Shown piece by piece: positions 6,881 to 15,313 of a stretch of DNA of 40,982 nucleotides. A program made the translations under genes and the position numbers. The stretch is from contig CAZHOV010000029.1 in NCBI GenBank assembly GCA_964534315.1, positions 1 to 40,982 of the forward strand, given 5' to 3'. How positions within the stretch are numbered: position 1 is the first letter of the stretch; every line of letters starts with the position of its first letter. The notes under the pieces are model-generated. The model was not told the origin of the DNA, did no database searches, and saw nothing but the letters and a program-made list of their open reading frames with translations. The stretch is from CAZHOV01 sp964534315 (GTDB taxonomy: Bacteria > Bacteroidota > Bacteroidia > Chitinophagales > Saprospiraceae).

Positions 6881-7998
6881 AAATCCTACATATCTCTTCT
6901 CCAAAATCCTGGCGCGGAGGCGAGCAGCAACTCGCCTATCTGATCGAAGAGCTGCGCCAACAAGAAGCGGAGCAATTGATCATGTGCCCGGTTGGTTCGG
7001 AGATGGAGATGTATTGTAAAAAGCAAGGCTATCCATATATCACCTACCACAAACGCTTTTCGGTCAATCCGCTGGTAGCAATTAAAATAAAACGTATTTG
7101 CCGACAGCATTCCATAGACCTCATCCACACACACGACAGCCACAGCCATACGTTTGCCTGCCTGGCCGCCCTTTTGGGTAATAAACCGCCGATTATTGTG
7201 AGCCGAAGAGTAGATTTTCCGATTAAAAACACCCGGCTTTCCCACTGGAAGTACAACCACCCAAACGTAGCCCGCATACTTTGTGTTTCTAAATTCATTA
7301 AAGCGCTGATAACCCCCGCTATCAATGCTCCCGAGAAGATTGAAGTCGTTTATAGCGGGGTGAACCTTAGTCGCTTCCCATATCAGGCAAGTGGCCTACT
7401 TAGAAAGGCATATAACATCCCCTCTGACCAACTGATCATTGCTAATGTAGCGGCTATTGCACCACATAAAGATTACTTCACCTTTGTTGATACGGTGGCA
7501 GTTTTGGTAAAAGCGAACATTCCAGCACAGTTTTTGATTATAGGAGGAGACGGAGGGGAAGAGGTAGCCATTAGAGCATATATAAAACAAAAAAAACTGA
7601 CTAAACATATCACGTTCACCGGTTTCCGAAACGACATCCCTAAAATATTGCCGGAAATTGATATCTTGCTATTTACCAGCAAAACGGAAGGCCTGGGTAC
7701 GACGGTTTTAGACGCCTTCACCTGCAACGTGCCCGTCGTAGCAACCCAGGCAGGCGGCATCCCCGAAATGGTCATCCATGAAAAAACGGGCTTGATGGCG
7801 AACGTGAAAGCCCCAAATGAATTGGCACAAAACGTAATTCAGCTCATTAATAACAGTACTTTAAGAAATAAATTGGTCAATTCCGCGTATGAGAAGTTAA
7901 ACGAATTTAAAAAAGAAACAACGGCATTACAAACGCTGAAGATCTACAAAGAAATTTTAAAGAATGAACCCAAGACAACATACCCATCAACTGATTAA
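6877..7998 (+). CDS. Family 4 glycosyltransferase
   Basis: A 373-residue GT-B transferase. The N-terminal domain begins KILHISSPKSWRGGEQQLAYLIEEL with the glycine-rich loop common in GT4, followed by LIHTHDSHSH. The C-terminal Rossmann domain has a nucleotide-sugar site: LLFTSKTEGLGTTVLDAF with the E-x7-acidic pattern (the second acid is Asp rather than Glu), then PVVATQAGGIPEMV. It is likely to act on surface polysaccharide or lipopolysaccharide at the cytoplasmic membrane together with the adjacent GT2. It overlaps the GT2 gene by ATGA (translational coupling) and the next gene by 35 bp. Confidence 0.9.
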   Translation: MKILHISSPKSWRGGEQQLAYLIEELRQQEAEQLIMCPVGSEMEMYCKKQGYPYITYHKRFSVNPLVAIKIKRICRQHSIDLIHTHDSHSHTFACLAALLGNKPPIIVSRRVDFPIKNTRLSHWKYNHPNVARILCVSKFIKALITPAINAPEKIEVVYSGVNLSRFPYQASGLLRKAYNIPSDQLIIANVAAIAPHKDYFTFVDTVAVLVKANIPAQFLIIGGDGGEEVAIRAYIKQKKLTKHITFTGFRNDIPKILPEIDILLFTSKTEGLGTTVLDAFTCNVPVVATQAGGIPEMVIHEKTGLMANVKAPNELAQNVIQLINNSTLRNKLVNSAYEKLNEFKKETTALQTLKIYKEILKNEPKTTYPSTD

Positions 7999-8476
7999 CG
8001 CCTGCTTATTGCTCATTATAGCATTCGCTTTCTCCAAATGCAACAATTCTACAAAACCTCTCACCGAAAAACCGGCTCCCAAACCAACGCCTGTCATAGG
8101 CGTCCACTTCGAAAAAGGAGAAATGCTCCAACCTATTCTGGAAAAGGCAGAAAAAGAAAATAAACTGGTGTTTGTCGATTTCTACACCTCTTGGTGTCTA
8201 CCCTGCAAACTGATGGATGAGGAAGTATTCCCCAACAAAAACACCGGTGAATTTATGAACGAGCGCTTTATCAATTTTAAAGTTGATGCAGAAAAAGGCA
8301 ATGGCCCCAATCTGGCTTTTATCTTTCAGGTAAAACAGTATCCCACCCTCCTTTTCCTCGACCCTAAGGGCCGTGTTTTGGAACGCAAAGTGGGGGCCGC
8401 TTTTAATGATGAATTACAAAAAATGGGCCTCCGGGCTATCCAAACGTTTGAGCAGGATTCAACGGTCAATCGGTAA
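7964..8476 (+). CDS. Exported thioredoxin-fold protein
   Basis: A 170-residue protein. Residues 1-25 are a signal sequence; the cysteine in AFSKC (C26) could be a lipid site, but Lys at -1 makes the lipobox poor. A Pro/Lys-rich linker (about 31-45) leads to a thioredoxin_7-type domain: KLVFVDFYTSWCLPCKLMDEEVF with active-site C78-L-P-C81, then VKQYPTLLFLD carrying the cis-Pro. It probably reduces or isomerises disulfides, or supports maturation of envelope proteins, in the periplasm. It overlaps the 3' end of the GT4 gene by 35 bp, so it is the last gene of the cysQ-GT2-GT4 run, although a functional link with glycan synthesis is not evident. It converges with uvrC 48 bp away, and no clear terminator lies between them. 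Confidence 0.85.
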   Translation: MNPRQHTHQLINACLLLIIAFAFSKCNNSTKPLTEKPAPKPTPVIGVHFEKGEMLQPILEKAEKENKLVFVDFYTSWCLPCKLMDEEVFPNKNTGEFMNERFINFKVDAEKGNGPNLAFIFQVKQYPTLLFLDPKGRVLERKVGAAFNDELQKMGLRAIQTFEQDSTVNR

Positions 8477-8524
8477 GTCCTCCGGTTTCGGGGCAGAGTC
8501 CACTCACGTCTGGTCTTCCGGTCC

Positions 8525-10330
8525 TCACTCTTCCTCCGAAAAAAAGTCCCTCAGTTTCTTCACCACGCCCTTCCCTACAACTTCTGCTAACGCCTCATTC
8601 GTAGCTGATTTGATCTGCTTAACGGATTTAAACTCACGGAGCAGCTTCTCGGCTGTTTTTTCTCCGATGCCCTGAATATCTGTTAATTGAGTAGTCGTAA
8701 AATTTCGGGAGCGCTGGTTACGATGAAACGTAATAGCAAACCGGTGGGCCTCGTTTCGAGCTTGTTGGATGAGCTTGAGCGACTCAGACTTTTTGTTGAT
8801 GTAAATGGGAATAGGATCATTGGGGAAAAAGATCTCTTCCAATCGCTTGGCAATGCCAATCAGAGTAATCTTTTCTTCCAGACCGAGGTCTTTTATAATT
8901 TTGTAGGCTGAACTCAACTGCCCTTTTCCGCCATCAATGATAACGAGCTGCGGCAAGGGCTGCTCCTCCGCTTTTAAGCGGGTATACCGCCGACGAACCA
9001 CCTCTTCCATGGATGCAAAGTCGTTAGGGCCTTCTACCGTCTTAATATTATAATGACGGTAATCCTTTTTGGAAGGTTTGGCATTTTTAAAAACCACACA
9101 GGAAGATACGGGAAATGATCCCTGAAGGTTGGAATTATCGAAGCACTCGATATGAATGGGAAGTTGATCCATTTGTAAATCTGATTGCATCGTACGCAGG
9201 ATACGCTCTGCAGAAGTCTGCTTGTTCTTCCGATTCATTTCTTCCTTCTGCTTTTGAAGCAGGAAGTATTTAACGTTTTTCTCCGAAAGGTCCAGCAATT
9301 TTCGCTTATCGCCTATTTTAGGAAGCGTTATATTAAGATTATCTTGAGGTAGCTCTACTTCAAAAGGCAGGATAATCTCATCAGCAATACTGTTGAATCG
9401 CTCCCTCAGTTCGGGAATCACATACCCCAGCAGATCGGCCTCGTCATCATCAAGGTTTTTCGTCATCTCCTGAGTATAAGTGTTGATTATCGCTCCGTTG
9501 ACCACCTTCAAGTAATTAACATAGGCATTCTTCTCATCTGACGCAATGGAAAAAACATCCACATCACGAATGGTCGTACTCACTACCGTCGACTTACTCT
9601 GGTAGTCTTCAAAAGCTTCCAGTTTTTCTTTAATCCGTTGAGCCTTTTCGAACTCCAGGTTTTCGGCGTGTTGTTGCATGAGTTGTTTAAAATGCGACTT
9701 TACCGGACCGAAATTCCCCCTCAATATATTTTTTATTTGACTGATCTTCTCATTGTATTCCTCTTCCCCTTCCAGTCCTTCACATGCTCCCAGACAGTTT
9801 TTAATATGATACTCCAAACATACCTTAAATTTTCCTTTAGCAATGTTTTCTTCAGATAAGTTGTACTTACAGGTACGAAGAGGGAATAGCGTTTTTATCA
9901 ATTCCAGGATGATCTTCAGCCTCGATTTGGAGGTGTAGGGCCCGAAATAGGTAGAACCATCTTTAAACACTCTTCGGGTGATAAAGACTCTTGGAAAACG
10001 CTCCTTTTTCACACAAATGTAAGAATACGACTTTCCATCTTTCAACTGCACATTATAACGCGGTTGAAACCGTTTAATCAATGTATTTTCGAGCAAAAGC
10101 GCGTCCGCCTCCGTTTCCACGATGGTAAAATCCAACCGATAGGCATTTTTGACCATCGTTCGGGTTTTATTGGCTTGATGCTTGCGGTCACCAAAATAGG
10201 AAGTCACCCGGTTTTTCAAGTTTTTAGCTTTTCCGACATAGATAATCGTCTCGTCTTTGTCTAAAAACTTGTAAACGCCTGGTTGTTTTGGCAGTGTTGG
10301 TGCTATATCTTTAAAATCGTCAGTCGTCAT
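8525..10330 (-). CDS. uvrC: UvrABC system protein C (excinuclease subunit)
   Basis: A 601-residue nucleotide excision repair nuclease that makes both incisions around a lesion bound by UvrB. Domains in order: GIY-YIG nuclease (GVYKF at 18-22, YVG at 31-33, catalytic R41 in LKNRVTSYF); a Cys-containing segment (CKYNL, CLEYHIKNCLGAC); a UVR/UvrB-binding helix pair (NLEFEKAQRIKEKLEAF); the RNase H-like C-terminal nuclease (IECFDNSNLQGS and VIIDGGKGQLSSA); and a terminal helix-hairpin-helix (IQGIGEKTAEKLLREF). The length and all domains are complete. It is a single gene, convergent with the thioredoxin gene and divergent from uppS. Confidence 0.97.
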   Translation of the reverse strand: MTTDDFKDIAPTLPKQPGVYKFLDKDETIIYVGKAKNLKNRVTSYFGDRKHQANKTRTMVKNAYRLDFTIVETEADALLLENTLIKRFQPRYNVQLKDGKSYSYICVKKERFPRVFITRRVFKDGSTYFGPYTSKSRLKIILELIKTLFPLRTCKYNLSEENIAKGKFKVCLEYHIKNCLGACEGLEGEEEYNEKISQIKNILRGNFGPVKSHFKQLMQQHAENLEFEKAQRIKEKLEAFEDYQSKSTVVSTTIRDVDVFSIASDEKNAYVNYLKVVNGAIINTYTQEMTKNLDDDEADLLGYVIPELRERFNSIADEIILPFEVELPQDNLNITLPKIGDKRKLLDLSEKNVKYFLLQKQKEEMNRKNKQTSAERILRTMQSDLQMDQLPIHIECFDNSNLQGSFPVSSCVVFKNAKPSKKDYRHYNIKTVEGPNDFASMEEVVRRRYTRLKAEEQPLPQLVIIDGGKGQLSSAYKIIKDLGLEEKITLIGIAKRLEEIFFPNDPIPIYINKKSESLKLIQQARNEAHRFAITFHRNQRSRNFTTTQLTDIQGIGEKTAEKLLREFKSVKQIKSATNEALAEVVGKGVVKKLRDFFSEEE

Positions 10331-10567
10331 CGTCGTTTAGCTGTCAATTCGCAGACTACTTATTACAACAAATTTTAACATTAATAAATATAGATAAGTT
10401 TTAGACAATTAGTAATGAATAAGGAGTAATTATAAATAAGGGAGTAGTAGGGGAAATGAAAAGCAACTACAAAATCTTCAACCTTTATCGACCATCTGAA
10501 TAAATGAGTAATTGATTATTCCACTACATGGCTACCTGCCGACCTTCCTCTCAATTCCTCGCTATTG

Positions 10568-10586
10568 ATTACTCATTATTAATTGA
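10568..10586. repeat. Dispersed 19-bp repeat, copy 1
   Basis: ATTACTCATTATTAATTGA here is identical to 39621-39639, upstream of another gene. Degenerate relatives (AATGAGTAATTGATTATT near 10502-10520, AGTAATGAATAAGGAGTAAT near 10410) lie nearby. It looks like a low-complexity intergenic repeat family of this genome. Confidence 0.6.
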
Positions 10587-10613
10587 ATATTATTAAGACC
10601 AGCAAATTTTCGC

Positions 10614-10621
10614 TATTTTTG
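10614..10621 (+). promoter_or_regulatory. Candidate uppS promoter, -7 box TATTTTTG
   Basis: TATTTTTG matches the Bacteroidota -7 consensus TAnnTTTG exactly and lies 57 bp before the uppS ATG. No good TTG is found at the expected distance upstream, so the -33 element is weak. Confidence 0.45.
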
Positions 10622-10677
10622 TACACCTTTTTTGAGGAGGGTGGAAATTTTTGTGATTTTTTTAGAAAAATGAAGAG

Positions 10678-11421
10678 ATGGACCTAAAAGAGCAGATCAA
10701 CAAAGAAAAGCTACCTCAGCACGTTGCTATCATCATGGATGGAAATGGTCGTTGGGCAAAAAAACACGGGAAGCCTCGTATTTTTGGTCATCGCAATGGC
10801 GTCAAAGCCGTTAGGGAAACAACAGAGGCTGCGGCAGAAATTGGCATCCAATACCTGACTCTTTATGCTTTTTCTACAGAAAACTGGAAACGCCCCAGGT
10901 TAGAAATTAACGCATTGATGCAACTTTTGGTAGAAACCCTTCACAAGGAGATCAAAACCCTGAATAAAAATAATATCAAACTTAAAGCCATAGGAGATAT
11001 TTCCAGATTGCCCGGCAAAACGTACAAGGCCCTACTCGAAGGTATCGAAAATACAAAAAATAATTCCCATATGACCCTCACGCTCGCTTTGAACTACAGC
11101 GGTAAATGGGAAATTTTAGAGGCAGTGAAAAAGCTGGGCAAAGATATCCAGTCTGGCCGGCTAAATCCTGAAGAAATTAATGAATCTAAATTTACGGATG
11201 CCCTGGCTACCAGCGGTACACCCGACCCTGAACTCTTAATCCGGACAAGCGGGGAGTCTAGAATCTCTAATTTTCTGCTCTGGCAGATCGCTTATGCAGA
11301 ACTACTCTTTACACCCGTCTTCTGGCCTGAGTTTAGAAAAGAACATTTTTTTCAATCCATTATCGATTTCCAAAACAGAGAACGACGTTTTGGAAAAATT
11401 AGCGAACAATTAGTTTCTTAA
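10678..11421 (+). CDS. uppS: Isoprenyl transferase (undecaprenyl diphosphate synthase)
   Basis: A 247-residue cis-prenyltransferase that extends farnesyl diphosphate with isopentenyl diphosphate to make the C55 lipid carrier of peptidoglycan and glycan synthesis. The signature HVAIIMDGNGRWAKK (15-29) contains the catalytic Asp D21. GHRNG (37-41), YLTLYAFSTENWKRP and the C-terminal RTSGESRISNFLLWQ with LLFTPVFWPEF complete the conserved regions. Length is normal. An overlapping out-of-frame ATG at 10670 was dismissed. bamA follows 82 bp downstream on the same strand, the usual order in Bacteroidota. Confidence 0.96.
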   Translation: MDLKEQINKEKLPQHVAIIMDGNGRWAKKHGKPRIFGHRNGVKAVRETTEAAAEIGIQYLTLYAFSTENWKRPRLEINALMQLLVETLHKEIKTLNKNNIKLKAIGDISRLPGKTYKALLEGIENTKNNSHMTLTLALNYSGKWEILEAVKKLGKDIQSGRLNPEEINESKFTDALATSGTPDPELLIRTSGESRISNFLLWQIAYAELLFTPVFWPEFRKEHFFQSIIDFQNRERRFGKISEQLVS

Positions 11422-11503
11422 TATACAACCCTGGAACCGAAACTGAACTCTTTTGAGCGTCATATATTTTTCGAATCAAGGTGGTAAATTCACGAGGTAT
11501 AGA

Positions 11504-14035
11504 ATGAAATTCAGAACTACACTTTTAATTATAATCTTTTTATCTTCTTACTCATTTCTCGCACTTAGTCAAACCGAAACGGATACCGTTCCTCCCGTCT
11601 ATGATTATTCCGTCACTAAAGAATATGAAATCGGAGGCCTCGAGATCGTCGGCGCTAACTACAGCGATGAAAACGCAATCAAAACCTATTCCGGACTTCG
11701 AGTTGGCGATAAGATCACCATTCCTGGTCAGGAAATTCCCGCCGCCCTTAAAGCGCTTTGGGGATTGCGCCTGTTTACCGATGTCCAAATCATCCAACAA
11801 AAAACAATCGGGGATATTATCTTTTTGGAGATCCGAGTGGAAGAGCGACCGCGATTGGTTCGTCACTTCTATGAAGGGGTTAAAAAAAGCCTACACGACG
11901 ACCTCAACGAAGATGTAAACAGGTTTTTACTTAAAGGAGGGATTGTAACCGAGAATATCAAAGTCAATGCCGCTAATGCCATTAAAGATTTCTTCAGAGG
12001 CAAAGGTTACCTGGATGTTGAAGTGAATGTAGAAGAAATTCCTGAAGAAGTGATCAAAAACGGAGTGCGTTTGAAGTTTGAGGTTGATAAGAATGAGAGG
12101 GTAAAAGTAAAAGATATCATCTTCGAAGGTAATGAAGAATTTCCGGATGGAAAACTCCGGAAAAAAATGAAAAATACTAAACGGAAACGGAAGATCTTTT
12201 CCAAATCACGTCTTATCACGCCGGACTACGAAGAAGATAAAAGGAGCTTAGTAGCTTTTTACAACAATAAAGGATTTAGAGACGCCCGAATTCTGGAAGA
12301 CAGCATTTGGAGAGGAGAGGATGGTGATCTTCTAATAAAATTAGACATAAAGGAAGGAAACCAGTATTACTTTAGGAATATTTCATGGAAGGGAAATTCT
12401 ATTTATAGCGATAAAATACTCAATCGAGTGCTCGGGATAAAAAAGGGTGATATTTATAGTTCTGAATTGCTTGAAACCCAACTCCGCTTTAGTATGGATG
12501 GTGGCGACGTGAGTACTTTATATATGGACGACGGGTATCTGTTCTTTAATGTAGACCCTGTTGAAATAGCCGTTGCCGAGGATTCTATAGATCTGGAGAT
12601 CAGAATATTCGAAGGACCGCAAGCGACCATAGACCGTGTTATCATTACCGGAAACGACCGTACGCACGAACACGTCATCAGAAGGGAACTCCGTACCCGA
12701 CCGGGAGAAAAATTCAGCCGTTCTCAAATTATCCGCTCACAGCGCGAAATTATCAACCTCGGCTACTTTAACCCCGAATCGCTTGGCATCAATACCCCTG
12801 TCAATCAACAACGCGGAACAGTAGACATTGAATATGTAGTAGAAGAAAAACCCGCTGACCAACTAGAACTTTCCGCTGGTTGGGGTGGCCGTGGCCGTGG
12901 AGTGATCGGTACGCTCGGGCTCTCTTTCAATAATTTCTCCATACGAAATATCTTTAATAAAGAAGCCTGGAGCCCACTGCCTCAGGGTGATGGTCAACGG
13001 CTTTCTCTTCGAGCCCAAACCAACGGAAGGTTCTTCCAATCCTACAACATGTCCTTTACCGAGCCCTGGCTGGGAGGTAAAAAACCCACCAGCTTTACGG
13101 TCGCTGGGTTTTATTCGAGATTCACCAATGGACTTAGCAGGGAAGAATCTAATTTCCGGAAACTGGGAATCGCAGGGTTCTCGCTAGGTATTGGTACCAG
13201 ATTGAAGTTTCCTGATGACAACTTTGTCTCTAATACCACACTAAGTGTTCAAAATATAGCCCTCAGAAACTGGGCTACAGGCGGATTCTTTACGGAAGAC
13301 GGACTACCTGTGACGCAAGGCGAATACAATAATATCAGCATTAGGCAAACCATTGCCAGAAATACGGTAGTAGATCCAATTTTCCCGAAACGGGGATCGC
13401 TTGTTTCACTTACCGTGCAACTTACACCGCCCTATTCGCTGTTCCGTGGCGACCAAAACTATGATGACCTTACCGCCCAAGAGCGATTCCGATGGTTGGA
13501 ATACCACAAATGGCGGTTTGATGTTGATTGGTACAAACAGATCGTAGGTAACCTCGTTCTTAAAATATCCGGTAGGATCGGTATCCTCGGGGCTTACAAT
13601 GAGTCAATAGGCCTTTCCCCATTCGAACAGTTCCAACTTGGTGGAGACGGACTGTCTAACCAGCAAGTGGGACTAACAGGATTAGATATCATCTCCCTGC
13701 GTGGGTACGATGTCGATGAGATCAACCGGGGAGCGGCAGCACCTGTATTTGACAAATTTACAGTAGAACTCCGCTACCCGCTTTCCCTTAACCCCAGCGC
13801 TACGATTTATGTGCTGGCATTTGGTCAGGGTGGTAATGCATGGAATAATCTAAGCGATTTTAACCCATTCGACGTGCAACGATCAGCGGGTATGGGTGTG
13901 CGTGTATTCTTACCAATGTTCGGTATTCTCGGTTTCGATTATGGTATCGGATTTGACAAGACCAACGTGCCGGAAAATGCAACGTGGACAGATTACGGAA
14001 GATTTAATATCATCCTCGGATTCGAACCGGAATAA
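11504..14035 (+). CDS. bamA: Outer membrane protein assembly factor BamA
   Basis: Essential outer-membrane protein that inserts beta-barrels. Starting at the ATG at 11504 (843 residues) gives a clean signal peptide (MKFRTTLLIIIFLSSYSFLA); the frame is open from a TTG at 11453, but those extra 17 residues look untranslated. Residues about 35-410 hold the POTRA domains (EYEIGGLEIVGANY; RVKVKDIIFEGNEEFPDGKL; YYFRNISWKGNSIYSDKIL; ATIDRVIITGNDRTHEHVIRRELRTRPGEKFS). The C-terminal half is the barrel, with the family's FQLGGDGLSN/GLTGLDIISLRGYD region and the final strand RFNIILGFEPE. The length is typical for Bacteroidota. It is co-oriented with uppS. Confidence 0.95.
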   Translation: MKFRTTLLIIIFLSSYSFLALSQTETDTVPPVYDYSVTKEYEIGGLEIVGANYSDENAIKTYSGLRVGDKITIPGQEIPAALKALWGLRLFTDVQIIQQKTIGDIIFLEIRVEERPRLVRHFYEGVKKSLHDDLNEDVNRFLLKGGIVTENIKVNAANAIKDFFRGKGYLDVEVNVEEIPEEVIKNGVRLKFEVDKNERVKVKDIIFEGNEEFPDGKLRKKMKNTKRKRKIFSKSRLITPDYEEDKRSLVAFYNNKGFRDARILEDSIWRGEDGDLLIKLDIKEGNQYYFRNISWKGNSIYSDKILNRVLGIKKGDIYSSELLETQLRFSMDGGDVSTLYMDDGYLFFNVDPVEIAVAEDSIDLEIRIFEGPQATIDRVIITGNDRTHEHVIRRELRTRPGEKFSRSQIIRSQREIINLGYFNPESLGINTPVNQQRGTVDIEYVVEEKPADQLELSAGWGGRGRGVIGTLGLSFNNFSIRNIFNKEAWSPLPQGDGQRLSLRAQTNGRFFQSYNMSFTEPWLGGKKPTSFTVAGFYSRFTNGLSREESNFRKLGIAGFSLGIGTRLKFPDDNFVSNTTLSVQNIALRNWATGGFFTEDGLPVTQGEYNNISIRQTIARNTVVDPIFPKRGSLVSLTVQLTPPYSLFRGDQNYDDLTAQERFRWLEYHKWRFDVDWYKQIVGNLVLKISGRIGILGAYNESIGLSPFEQFQLGGDGLSNQQVGLTGLDIISLRGYDVDEINRGAAAPVFDKFTVELRYPLSLNPSATIYVLAFGQGGNAWNNLSDFNPFDVQRSAGMGVRVFLPMFGILGFDYGIGFDKTNVPENATWTDYGRFNIILGFEPE

Positions 14036-14071
14036 AATGGAAGGGTCCCTATTTAAATAAGAAATTCCCCA

Positions 14072-14101
14072 GGGCTGGTTCAACTACTTTTGAGCCAGCC
14101 C
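14072..14101. terminator. Hairpin between convergent bamA and O-antigen ligase genes
   Basis: GGGCTGGTTCAA (14072-14083) pairs with TTGAGCCAGCCC (14090-14101) over a 6-base loop, with one G-T pair. It overlaps the last codons of the minus-strand gene and lies 36 bp after the bamA stop, so it is placed to end both transcripts. T tracts are weak on both sides. Confidence 0.5.
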
Positions 14102-15303
14102 CTTCCTAAAAAACTCATAAAAAAACCAAAAAATAAAACACCTCGCTGGGTTTCCAGCATGCTTTCCGTAAAAAAGGATAATATAAAAATGATGGAAAGA
14201 ATAGTGGTGAGGTAATATGAGGACCGATCCTTGCTAAAAGGATAATAAAATAATATCACCAATAAACAAAAGAGCGCTGGTATGCCCCCGGATAATAGCG
14301 TTTGTAAATATTGATTGTGGGCATTCAAATGCTTTTTCAGTGCCTCTTCATTTCTTCGATTCTCATAACGTTTATCCAAAACCGTTTGCACATCTCCAAT
14401 TCCATATCCTGCCAGAGGTTGCTCTTTCGCTAACCCTAACGCATCTTTCCAGATGAGTGCTCTGATATTATTATTTTTTGAAGTACCTGACAGGTTCGCC
14501 TCGACTATCTTGCCGACAGAAACAATTCGCTTTCGAGTGGTCGGTAGTAAGATAATCAATCCGGAAATTAAAACGCCCGCTCCAACCAAATACCAAATAC
14601 GTTCGCGGAATACCTGCTTTTCCTTCCAATAACTCATCATCATTAAAGGAAACAAGAGGATAAAAATAATCAATTGCATTCTGGAGCTTAGCAATAGGAT
14701 AAGCATTCCAAAAAATATCATAGCTGTGAGTAAGACCTTTTTGGAAAGCCACTCTGGAATATCATCTATCTTATTTGACCGTACAGACCAAAGACAGAAA
14801 AAGGAAAATAAGGAATAAAGCGCAAAGTAGGCGGGATGAAAAGTAAGAAAGCTACCTAGATCTTGGTAAAAGAATAGGTTTTTTCCCGTATTCAAGAACC
14901 CATACGCCGCTCCCCCTACACTTATCAACCCTGCTACTAAACAACCAGTAACAAAGGCGAGTAAAACTGAATTATACTTCTTTGAGGACTCAGCCGGGGC
15001 CGTAAACAAAATGATCGGCATTAACAGAAGAGATAACTTGGTTTCCAACTTGCTGCCTGCGGTTTGGAAGTCGTCAGTATAAAGAAGACTGATCACCTGC
15101 GTCAGGTATAAGCCCACCATAGCTAAGGCCAACGGATGCGCCAGCCTTTTGAGGTTTATTTTGAAAAAACCTCCAACTAACCAATTGACCAGAACGATTA
15201 TAGCCAGCAGGCTGGCCAAACGGGGGCTTAATGGCAAAATAAAAGCAAAGCCGCCAAGCAGAACAACATGTACATCCAGAAAGCGATACGGAGGCACCTT
15301 CAT
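14080..15303 (-). CDS. O-antigen ligase family membrane protein
   Basis: A 407-residue polytopic membrane protein with about 10-12 hydrophobic segments and one long periplasmic loop. The loop contains the Wzy_C/WaaL hallmark: RALIWKDALGLAKEQPLAGYGIGD, then KKHLNAHNQYLQTLLSGGIPAL with the conserved His-Asn. Such proteins transfer or polymerise lipid-linked glycans (O-antigen ligase or polymerase) at the periplasmic face of the inner membrane; which of these it does cannot be told. Its ATG is only 10 bp after the infB stop, so it is probably transcribed with infB, an unexpected partnership. The end of the gene is inside a hairpin shared with bamA. Confidence 0.85.
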   Translation of the reverse strand: MKVPPYRFLDVHVVLLGGFAFILPLSPRLASLLAIIVLVNWLVGGFFKINLKRLAHPLALAMVGLYLTQVISLLYTDDFQTAGSKLETKLSLLLMPIILFTAPAESSKKYNSVLLAFVTGCLVAGLISVGGAAYGFLNTGKNLFFYQDLGSFLTFHPAYFALYSLFSFFCLWSVRSNKIDDIPEWLSKKVLLTAMIFFGMLILLLSSRMQLIIFILLFPLMMMSYWKEKQVFRERIWYLVGAGVLISGLIILLPTTRKRIVSVGKIVEANLSGTSKNNNIRALIWKDALGLAKEQPLAGYGIGDVQTVLDKRYENRRNEEALKKHLNAHNQYLQTLLSGGIPALFCLLVILFYYPFSKDRSSYYLTTILSIIFILSFFTESMLETQRGVLFFGFFMSFLGRGWLKSS

Positions 15304-15313
15304 GTGTTCATTA

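Larger units (their letters stand above)
10331..10677. other. Divergent uvrC/uppS intergenic region
   Basis: 347 bp without a gene. It is AT-rich and contains several degenerate TAATGAGTAAT-like words (about 10405-10590), including the 19-mer at 10568-10586 that recurs at 39621-39639. The only convincing control element is the uppS -7 box listed separately. No RNA gene was seen. Confidence 0.6.
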
